From Chlamydiales bacterium (GTDB lineage: Bacteria > Chlamydiota > Chlamydiia > Chlamydiales > JAACFD01), in assembly GCA_009937555.1 (NCBI GenBank), contig JAACFD010000135.1:1-6042 (forward strand): a stretch of 6,042 nucleotides of DNA. Reading direction: 5' to 3'. This document shows, in pieces, positions 1-4,813 of this stretch. The notes under the pieces were generated by a model. It saw nothing but the letters and a program-made list of their open reading frames with translations, was not told where the DNA came from and did not search any database. Every line of letters starts with the position of its first letter. The stretch's first letter is position 1. Both the position numbers and the translations under genes were made by a program.

Positions 1-150
1 GACGATGGAGATGGAGAAGAGCAAAGGTTGCGTATGATTATGGCAACTGCCTGTATTTTTACTATTGGCTTAATGATCCAGTACCGTAAAAAAATCCTTT
101 CGTTCACTAGTGGACGAAATAGGCAGCACCCTATACTAAATCTCTTATAG
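1..150 (+). CDS. C-terminal fragment of an unidentified protein with one membrane helix (5' end outside window)
   Basis: The first forward frame is open from base 1 to a TAG at 148-150, giving 49 residues of a gene that begins upstream. The fragment starts acidic (DDGDGEEQ), then has a hydrophobic stretch of about 18 residues (MIMATACIFTIGLMIQY), a basic cluster (RKK) and a polar tail. This is the pattern of a last transmembrane helix with a positively charged, probably cytoplasmic end. I do not recognise the family. It is co-directional with dnaA and ends 112 bp before it, and dnaA appears to have its own promoter. The opposite strand is also open over most of these 150 bases, so the coding call rests on composition and on the stop falling just before a promoter region. 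A short A/T-only inverted repeat (133-138 with 148-153) spans the stop but is too weak to call a terminator. Confidence 0.45.
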   Translation, partial: DDGDGEEQRLRMIMATACIFTIGLMIQYRKKILSFTSGRNRQHPILNLL

Positions 151-192
151 TATTTATTATAACAAACTGAATTTCACTTGCTTGTTTTTACC

Positions 193-222
193 TTGACAAA
201 GTAAAATATTTTGTAATATAGA
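193..222 (+). promoter_or_regulatory. Probable promoter of dnaA
   Basis: A perfect -35 consensus TTGACA lies at 193-198. Two -10 candidates follow: TAATAT at 214-219 with a 15-bp spacer, and TATAGA at 217-222 with an 18-bp spacer. Each matches TATAAT at four of six positions. Either gives a start near 226-230 and a leader of about 35 nt before the dnaA ATG. The flanks are very AT-rich. The pattern fits the housekeeping sigma (sigma-66 in chlamydiae). This is a pattern call; the exact -10 is unresolved. Confidence 0.6.
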
Positions 223-262
223 GATTTTTCTAATGAAGAACTAGGCCTAATTAAGTTTTATC

Positions 263-1648
263 ATGCAAGCTTGGGATACGCTGTGTAAAGAACAGGAAAG
301 GCAACTAGGTAAAGAAACAGTAGATAAGTGGCTTAAGAGCCTTAAAGTCTTACACTTTGATGCATGCAACCTTTACCTAGAGGCCCAGGACTCTTTTCAA
401 GCTCTTTGGTTTGAAGAGCATATGCGCCCCTATATCAAAAAGCAGTTCAAAAATAATAATAACAAGATCATACGCGTTCACTTAAGTATCAGCGAAGCTG
501 CAAAAGAAACTAAGACCTCTGCTCAAAATTCAAACATTAAAGCTGACCCTAGTGGCCTTCAAATCACTTTTGATGAGCTTAACCCTGAGCATACCTTTAA
601 ACACTTCATTGCATCTAAAGAGAACCGTCTTCCCTATAAGCTGCTTTGCGAGCTAGCGGATTATGATCCTCAAAGTCCAAATAAGACTCCTGAAAACTTA
701 AAGTTAAGCGCATTTAACCCCGTCTATATTTTTGGTGAAGCTGGTTGTGGAAAAACCCACCTTGCTATGGCCTGTGCCCATAGATTAAGAGAGGCTAAGC
801 TTAAAGTTGTGTATGCCCGCGCTGAAACCTTTACCGCCCACGTTGTAAGAGCTATCCGTCTGGGCCATATGAAAGCTTTTAGAAAGGCCTATCGTGATAT
901 TGATGTTTTAATCTTAGATAACGTTCAGGTGCTTTCCCGTAAGAATGCAACTCAAGAAGAGCTCTTTCATACATTTAATACCCTACATAATAACGGTAAG
1001 CAAATTATCTTAGTGGCCGATTGCTCTCCACTTGAACTACAATCTGTAGAGCCTAGGCTAGTAAGCCGCTTTGAGTGGGGCTTATCTACCTCATTAAAGA
1101 TGCTAGATAGTGACTCAATGAAAGACCTTGTAGTTTCTCGCTTCAAAGAAGGCCACCTAGATTTTGATGATGATGTTGTTGAATACCTTATCACTACATT
1201 TAGCTCTAATACAAAGGCTTTAGTTAAAGCTTTAGAGGCTCTTCATGTACGCCTATTTCTAAACAGTAAAAGACCAAATGCAGAAAATAAATATCGCATT
1301 ACATTGGATCTGATTAAAAGAATCCTAAAAGATCTTTTAGATCAAGAACAGCAAGCTGTGTTAACCCCTGAAAAGATTATACAAACGGTCGCTGACTTTT
1401 ATGGGATTAAGAGCGAAGATATTTTAGGCAAGTCTCAAAGCAGAGACTGTGCTAATCCTAGACAAATAGCCATGCACCTTTGTCGTCTAAAACTAAAGCT
1501 ACCTTTCATGAAAATTGGTAGTATATTTTCAAGAGACCACTCTACTGTGATGACAAGTGTCAAGCATATTCAAAAGCATTTAGATAATAAAGATTCTGAA
1601 ACGGCTCAGTCTATTAATCTCATCCAAAAAAGGCTTGTTAAGCGTTAA
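263..1648 (+). CDS. dnaA: Chromosomal replication initiator protein DnaA, chlamydial DnaA1-type paralogue
   Basis: This 461-residue, full-length DnaA-family AAA+ ATPase is expected to bind DNA in the cytoplasm and open the origin or act as a DnaA-like regulator. Domain I (about 1-78) is the helical protein-interaction domain; a short polar linker covers about 80-100. Domain III has Walker A GEAGCGKT (158-165), Walker B VLILDN (215-220) and the arginine-finger box RLVSRFEWGL (265-274; finger R269). Domain IV carries NPRQIAMHL (398-406) and RDHSTV (424-429). Three departures from E. coli DnaA stand out. The second Walker B acid is Asn220 (E. coli Asp236), the sensor II arginine is Lys318 (E. 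coli Arg334), and the minor-groove arginine of the basic loop is Asn398 (E. coli Arg399). The GGRDH turn is also one residue shorter (SRDH). From memory, chlamydiae carry two DnaA paralogues, and the shortened turn and sensor II lysine belong to the DnaA1 type. The ATG at 263 has no good ribosome-binding site, but its N-terminus matches the family start and an in-frame TAG lies shortly upstream. Confidence 0.95.
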   Translation: MQAWDTLCKEQERQLGKETVDKWLKSLKVLHFDACNLYLEAQDSFQALWFEEHMRPYIKKQFKNNNNKIIRVHLSISEAAKETKTSAQNSNIKADPSGLQITFDELNPEHTFKHFIASKENRLPYKLLCELADYDPQSPNKTPENLKLSAFNPVYIFGEAGCGKTHLAMACAHRLREAKLKVVYARAETFTAHVVRAIRLGHMKAFRKAYRDIDVLILDNVQVLSRKNATQEELFHTFNTLHNNGKQIILVADCSPLELQSVEPRLVSRFEWGLSTSLKMLDSDSMKDLVVSRFKEGHLDFDDDVVEYLITTFSSNTKALVKALEALHVRLFLNSKRPNAENKYRITLDLIKRILKDLLDQEQQAVLTPEKIIQTVADFYGIKSEDILGKSQSRDCANPRQIAMHLCRLKLKLPFMKIGSIFSRDHSTVMTSVKHIQKHLDNKDSETAQSINLIQKRLVKR

Positions 1649-1653
1649 CAAGC
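1626..1653 (-). terminator. Hairpin over the dnaA stop codon; intrinsic-terminator geometry for leftward transcription
   Basis: GCTTGTTAA (1633-1641), a GCG loop (1642-1644) and TTAACAAGC (1645-1653) form a perfect 9-bp stem. The dnaA stop (1646-1648) lies inside the right arm. Read on the minus strand, the stem is followed after one C by six Ts (complement of 1626-1631), the layout of a Rho-independent terminator. Read on the plus strand there is no downstream T tract. The element would therefore stop transcripts entering dnaA antisense, for example read-through from lgt, rather than dnaA's own message, for which it may be only a 3'-end hairpin. The stem has only three G-C pairs, so its efficiency is uncertain. 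Confidence 0.45.
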
Positions 1654-1671
1654 TAACTCACAAAATATAAT
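1645..1671 (+). promoter_or_regulatory. Probable promoter of the gene downstream of dnaA
   Basis: A perfect -10 hexamer TATAAT lies at 1666-1671. The best upstream partner is TTAACA at 1645-1650 (five of six to TTGACA) with a short 15-bp spacer. That -35 overlaps the dnaA stop codon and the right arm of the hairpin, so hairpin and promoter share bases. The predicted start near 1678 leaves a leader of about 70 nt before the ATG at 1750. The -10 is convincing; the -35 assignment is less so because of the spacer. Confidence 0.5.
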
Positions 1672-1730
1672 TCACTAAAAAATCATTTGCTTTTTCTCTT
1701 TCGTTTCTCTAGTGTACAGCGAAGTATTAA

Positions 1731-1740
1731 AGGTGAGGAG
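1731..1740 (+). promoter_or_regulatory. Ribosome-binding site that fixes the start at 1750
   Basis: AGGTGAGGAG at 1731-1740 contains two Shine-Dalgarno-like cores (AGGTG and GAGGAG) and ends 9 nt before the ATG at 1750-1752. The frame could be extended upstream to a TTG at 1687, but that codon has no ribosome-binding site and lies almost directly behind the promoter's start site. The ATG is therefore preferred. Confidence 0.7.
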
Positions 1741-1749
1741 ATAGAGGAT

Positions 1750-2445
1750 ATGACTGAAGTAAGCACGGCTACAGCTTCACATAAAAACGCAAAGCAAGTT
1801 ACTGAAAAAGTTGTTGCTATCTGCGATTATTATGGACGCCACTGTAAGCATATAACTATTTATGCCAATGGAGAGAGAGTAGAAGCTGCATTTGTTGATC
1901 AGACCAGCCAAAAACGATTTGGAGAACTTGCAGAGTGGCTTCAATATGTACGTTATAGCAGAAAAACCGTCTATAGAGGAGAGGTTGCTCAAGCAGCAGC
2001 AGCTTCAGATGCTGTTAGAGAGCCTAGAACAGGCAAGATTTTTACTACTAGAGGGGCATGGAGAAAAGAGGTTGATCGTCGTTTAGGGGTGCCAATGGAA
2101 GATTGTATTTCTCTAGAAAGATCTACCCCAAAAAACCATATTGTTTTTCCTGCTCTTTCAGAAAGCGCTGGGGCTTATGATTTTCCCTTTTCTATTGGTA
2201 CTAGGGGGCCTACTAAATCAGAGATCCCTGAAAGAGAAAATGATTGTAATGAAGCTGCTACAGATCCATATCCCAAAAGATCAAGCTCTTTTCATTTACC
2301 TTTTTCAAGTTATGGAAAAGCAATAAAAGCTACAAGTTTCAATAGCATTCCTGGAGATAGCCTAGATAAAGCTAAACTCTTGATAAGCGAATTAAACCGC
2401 TACTGGACAATGCCAAGAAGAGAATTAACTAAGTCTTCGGTTTAA
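1750..2445 (+). CDS. Uncharacterised basic protein encoded directly downstream of dnaA
   Basis: I do not recognise this 231-residue protein. It has no signal peptide or membrane segment, so it should be cytoplasmic unless secreted by a non-Sec route. Residues about 13-113 look like a folded, basic domain: a possible strand-turn-strand (HITIYANGERVEAAFVD, 34-50), an aromatic and basic helix (FGELAEWLQYVRYSRK, 57-72), an Ala-rich stretch (AQAAAASDA, 80-88), then a basic segment (KIFTTRGAWRKEVDRRLG, 96-113). Residues about 120-200 look disordered and are rich in Ser, Pro, Phe and charge. They contain two similar motifs, DFPFS (144-148) and HLPFS (182-186). A short helix ends the protein (SLDKAKLLISELNRYW, 204-219). 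The gene follows dnaA by 101 bp with its own likely promoter and meets lgt tail-to-tail with a 17-bp overlap. Chlamydia genomes also have hypothetical genes beside their dnaA paralogues, but I cannot assign orthology. A TTG start at 1687 would add 21 residues. Confidence 0.8.
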   Translation: MTEVSTATASHKNAKQVTEKVVAICDYYGRHCKHITIYANGERVEAAFVDQTSQKRFGELAEWLQYVRYSRKTVYRGEVAQAAAASDAVREPRTGKIFTTRGAWRKEVDRRLGVPMEDCISLERSTPKNHIVFPALSESAGAYDFPFSIGTRGPTKSEIPERENDCNEAATDPYPKRSSSFHLPFSSYGKAIKATSFNSIPGDSLDKAKLLISELNRYWTMPRRELTKSSV

Positions 2446-3262
2446 AGGATCTCCACATAAGAAATAGACCACAGCATGCTACTGGCACACTTAAGCACTG
2501 CCCCATATTAAGCATGTTATCTTGATCTATCCATGCGCTTTGCCCTTCTTTGATGAATTCAATGAAAAAGCGGAAGGTAAAGAATGAGAAGAGTAAAAAA
2601 CCAGCTCTAAACCCTTCTCCCTTTTTAGAAAAGTAAGTCTTGAAATAAATGAAGATAAGGCTATGAAGCAAATAGTAAAAGGCTTCATAAAGCTGAGCTG
2701 GATGCCTTGGTATAATACTTGAACCATCAAAGGGATGCAGGAAGATGATTGCCCATGGAAGATCACTTGCAAGCCCTAAGATTTCTTGGTTAAAAAAGTT
2801 TCCAATACGAATAAAAAAACAAGTGACACAAACAGGCACTACAAGTAAGTCCATTAAGCTATAGAATGCAGCCTCTGGATAATGCTTTTTATACCTATAT
2901 GAAAATAGTGCTAAAGCAATAAGCATCCCTAAAACCCCTCCATGAGAGGCTAAGCCACCTTTCCAGGTCTGGAAAATTTCAATAAAGGTAAAGCTCTCTT
3001 CGTAAAAAAACAAATGGCCTAGTCTTGCTCCAAAAACAATCCCGATAATCAAATACCAAAATAGATGATCCAAAAACCTTAAACTCTCTTGTTTAACATT
3101 GCTAAGACTTCTTAATGAGAAGAGCTGACGAATGTCTTTTAAAAAAATAGCATAAGAAAGCATTAAGCCTGTAACAAAGATAATGCCATACCAGCGTACA
3201 GGCCAGTTGATTAGTGGTATATAAAAAGCAATAGGGTCTATATCCCAGCTTAGGTAATTCAT
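2429..3262 (-). CDS. lgt: Phosphatidylglycerol--prolipoprotein diacylglyceryl transferase (Lgt)
   Basis: Lgt is an integral inner-membrane enzyme. It moves diacylglycerol from phosphatidylglycerol to the lipobox cysteine of prolipoproteins, the first step of lipoprotein maturation before signal peptidase II and Lnt. The 277-residue product is of normal length and has about seven hydrophobic segments. Family landmarks appear in order: IDPIAF (8-13), RWYG (23-26), GARLGHLFFY (78-87), GGLASHGG (102-109, with the conserved His107), the signature RIGNFFNQEILG (152-163, with Arg152, Asn155 and Glu160), RHPAQLYEA (186-194), and FRFFIEFIKE (230-239, with Arg231 and Glu235, matching the E. coli Arg239 region). 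The essential residues I can place are all present, so it should be active. Its ATG overlaps the stop of the upstream symporter gene as ATGA, so the two are probably co-transcribed and translationally coupled. Its 3' end overlaps the opposing gene by 17 bp, leaving no room for a terminator between them. Confidence 0.96.
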   Translation of the reverse strand: MNYLSWDIDPIAFYIPLINWPVRWYGIIFVTGLMLSYAIFLKDIRQLFSLRSLSNVKQESLRFLDHLFWYLIIGIVFGARLGHLFFYEESFTFIEIFQTWKGGLASHGGVLGMLIALALFSYRYKKHYPEAAFYSLMDLLVVPVCVTCFFIRIGNFFNQEILGLASDLPWAIIFLHPFDGSSIIPRHPAQLYEAFYYLLHSLIFIYFKTYFSKKGEGFRAGFLLFSFFTFRFFIEFIKEGQSAWIDQDNMLNMGQCLSVPVACCGLFLMWRSFKPKT

Positions 3263-4596
3263 AAGTCTCGAAGTTGTTTATGCAATTGTTTATTTTTTCT
3301 TACAATTAATACCAAACCGATTACATGAGGTATCGCTAGGGGTATTAGAAAGTAGTCTATATAGCTCCATGCAACTCTAGCATCCATGATAGTACCTAAA
3401 AATACAAATAAACCAACAAATAAATAGTAGACTTTTAGATATCTGTCTTTAGTGACAAAACCAAAAGCTTGACTACCATTATAGGCATTACCTAATACGG
3501 TTGTAATTACAAATAGTATAGAGCATAGTATGAGTAAAAACGAACCTACCCATGATAGGTGATCTTCAAAAACTGACCTTATAATATTAATCCCTATTCC
3601 TAAGTGTTCATACCTCCAGGCTCCTGTCACTAAAACTACCATGCTGGTTAGTAGACATAGTATTCCATTTGAAAAGACTGCTGCCATAGCCAATATAGCC
3701 TGATCAAATGGACGAGTTGCCCCTGCCATTGAGTGAGGGATACTTGCTGTACCTAAGCCAGACTCATTAGTTTGAAACCCCTTTGCTAAGCCCCAGCGGA
3801 AAGCTAAAATAGCAGCTGAAAAGCCTCCACCTGTTTTTAATAACTCTGTATTGCTAAATAGACTTTGAAAAATAAGTTTTATAGAAGGAAGTATTTCGGT
3901 GTAATTCATCGCTATAATTAGTACGCATGATACGCTATAGAAAATAAACATCCATGGAACTACTTGAGAAGCAAACTCTGCAATTCTTTTAATACCTCCT
4001 AGCAAGATAAAAAGAACTAAGCTCGCTAAAAGACCCCCTGAAACATAATCCGGAATATTATAGGTATTAAGTAAGTCTCCAAAAGTATTTGACTGACTAG
4101 AACACCAACAGATAAGCAAAATAAAAGCGCTAATCGCATATAAGTGTCCCCAGAAGCTACCTATGTGTTTTTTTAAATACTGCATAGGTCCCCCATGAAT
4201 ACATTCATCAGTTTCCTCTCTAGAGACTAAAGCTAAATAAACTTCTGTAAAGGTAGAAGCAGCACCAAAAAGCATAGCTAAAATAAAACCTATAACAGCA
4301 GAGGGGCCTCCTAGCTTAATAGCGATAATAGGCCCTACAATATTTCCAATGCCAATTGAAGTGCTCATAGCGGTAAAAAGACTTTGAATAGGAAGAATAT
4401 GAACCTCATCAACATCAACACGGCGTTTAGGAAACAAAGCCTTCTTCAGCAAAGAGAGCATGTATAAAAACCCCCTGAGCTGCACAAACCTTGTCTGTAC
4501 TGTAAGAGTTATACAAGCCAGAAAAATCGCTAGAATAGTCAGTAAAATAACTTCATCTTGAAGCTGGTATAATAAATTAAATATATTCGAAATCAA
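3259..4596 (-). CDS. Alanine/glycine:cation symporter (AGCS) family transporter
   Basis: This inner-membrane, Na+ (or H+) coupled importer probably takes up alanine and/or glycine. Chlamydia genomes carry relatives often labelled dagA. Numbered from the TTG at 4596, the 445 residues form about 10-11 hydrophobic helices. Family blocks visible are SIGIGNIVGP (80-89) followed by the helix ending in FTEVYLALVSRE, HGGPMQYL (134-141), the helix and loop RWGLAKGFQTNESGLGTASIPHS (267-289), which matches the AGCS 'G.FSNEAGLGSAPIAH' block, and GNAYNGSQAFGF (369-380). The exact substrate cannot be read from sequence. It is the first gene of a leftward operon with lgt (4-bp ATGA overlap), driven by the promoter at 4690-4718. 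Start choice: a GTG at 4608 adds four residues but has no spaced ribosome-binding site. The TTG at 4596 lies 7 nt behind AAAGGTGGG, so I prefer it; the GTG start remains possible. Confidence 0.92.
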   Translation of the reverse strand: MISNIFNLLYQLQDEVILLTILAIFLACITLTVQTRFVQLRGFLYMLSLLKKALFPKRRVDVDEVHILPIQSLFTAMSTSIGIGNIVGPIIAIKLGGPSAVIGFILAMLFGAASTFTEVYLALVSREETDECIHGGPMQYLKKHIGSFWGHLYAISAFILLICWCSSQSNTFGDLLNTYNIPDYVSGGLLASLVLFILLGGIKRIAEFASQVVPWMFIFYSVSCVLIIAMNYTEILPSIKLIFQSLFSNTELLKTGGGFSAAILAFRWGLAKGFQTNESGLGTASIPHSMAGATRPFDQAILAMAAVFSNGILCLLTSMVVLVTGAWRYEHLGIGINIIRSVFEDHLSWVGSFLLILCSILFVITTVLGNAYNGSQAFGFVTKDRYLKVYYLFVGLFVFLGTIMDARVAWSYIDYFLIPLAIPHVIGLVLIVRKNKQLHKQLRDL

Positions 4597-4603
4597 ATGT
4601 ATA

Positions 4604-4612
4604 CCCACCTTT
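4604..4612 (-). promoter_or_regulatory. Ribosome-binding site of the symporter gene
   Basis: On the minus strand AAAGGTGGG (4612 down to 4604) is a strong Shine-Dalgarno sequence placed 7 nt before TTG at 4596-4594. The alternative GTG start at 4608-4606 lies inside this element, which argues against it. Confidence 0.6.
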
Positions 4613-4689
4613 CACAATCAACTATTAAGCAACTAATGATTAGTAATTTAAGACTGTTTAAAAAAGCTCAAACAAGCTAAACAGGGCAA

Positions 4690-4718
4690 ATTCTAGCAAA
4701 TCAGGGCTCAGAATTCAA
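4690..4718 (-). promoter_or_regulatory. Probable promoter of the symporter-lgt operon
   Basis: Read on the minus strand, TTGAAT (4718-4713, four of six to TTGACA) is followed after exactly 17 bp by TAGAAT (4695-4690, five of six to TATAAT). A TG one base before the -10 makes it an extended -10. The predicted start near 4683 leaves a leader of about 85 nt. AATTCT/AGAATT half-repeats (4689-4694 and 4710-4715) overlap both hexamers and could form a hairpin or an operator. The hexamer spacing is ideal, so this is the best-supported promoter in the window after that of dnaA. Confidence 0.6.
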
Positions 4719-4758
4719 TGTAAAGAACTTTTTTTTATCATGCGCTTAAATACTCCTC

Positions 4759-4768
4759 TTGCTAGAAT
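4759..4768 (+). promoter_or_regulatory. Probable extended -10 promoter of the gene at 4814
   Basis: TTGCTAGAAT at 4759-4768 contains TG-n-TAGAAT (-10 hexamer at 4763-4768). I find no good -35 at 16-18 bp spacing (ATGCGC at 17 bp), so activity would depend on the extended -10 or on an activator. The predicted start near 4775 leaves a leader of about 40 nt. It mirrors the -10 of the divergent symporter promoter. Confidence 0.45.
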
Positions 4769-4813
4769 TTACCTACCAAGCGCCTCAAAGCAACTAAAAC
4801 AAAAGAAGTTAAA

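Larger units (their letters stand above)
4685..4773. repeat. 15-bp inverted repeat in the divergent intergenic region
   Basis: GGCAAATTCTAGCAA at 4685-4699 and TTGCTAGAATTTACC at 4759-4773 are reverse complements at 14 of 15 positions, including an uninterrupted 12-bp core (4688-4699 and 4759-4770). They are separated by 59 bp. Each copy holds TTGCTAGAAT facing outward, towards the symporter on the left and the gene at 4814 on the right. The pair therefore reads as two mirrored extended -10 elements, or as paired operator sites laid over them. The spacer contains an EcoRI-type palindrome and an eight-T run (4729-4736). Confidence 0.7.
4609..4813. other. Divergent intergenic region
   Basis: This roughly 200-bp AT-rich stretch separates the leftward symporter-lgt operon from the rightward gene at 4814. 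It holds both predicted promoters, the 15-bp inverted repeat, a possible bulged hairpin (4689-4697 with 4706-4715) and an eight-T run. I see no small open frame with a ribosome-binding site and no RNA gene in it. Confidence 0.6.

Noticed and set aside
131..153. Hairpin at the stop of the upstream fragment (ATACTA with TAGTAT)
   Set aside because: Six base pairs, nearly all A-T, with a 9-nt loop and no T tract; too weak to call a terminator.
151..262. Replication origin next to dnaA
   Set aside because: I see no TTATCCACA-type DnaA boxes or AT-rich 13-mer repeats in the gap; a DnaA with altered DNA-reading residues could use other sites, but nothing here shows that.
967..1194. Reverse-strand open frame inside dnaA
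   Set aside because: It lies wholly within a certain gene, has no ribosome-binding site or family resemblance, and is Ser/Arg-rich as expected from an antisense frame.
1777..1992. Reverse-strand frame, and forward frames at 1892-2086 and 2141-2326, inside the orphan gene
   Set aside because: All overlap the 1750-2445 gene in other frames, lack ribosome-binding sites and have no recognisable features.
2527..2772. Second reverse frame inside lgt
   Set aside because: It is a shifted frame within a gene whose Lgt motifs are clear.
4689..4736. Bulged hairpin followed by an eight-T run, resembling a rightward terminator
   Set aside because: The T run begins 13 nt after the stem, there is no rightward gene upstream to terminate, and the stem overlaps a better-supported leftward promoter.
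4733..4743. The 11-mer TTTTATCATGC, also present at 256-266 across the dnaA start
   Set aside because: Mostly low-complexity AT sequence; in the dnaA copy it is simply the leader plus start codon, so chance is the simplest explanation.
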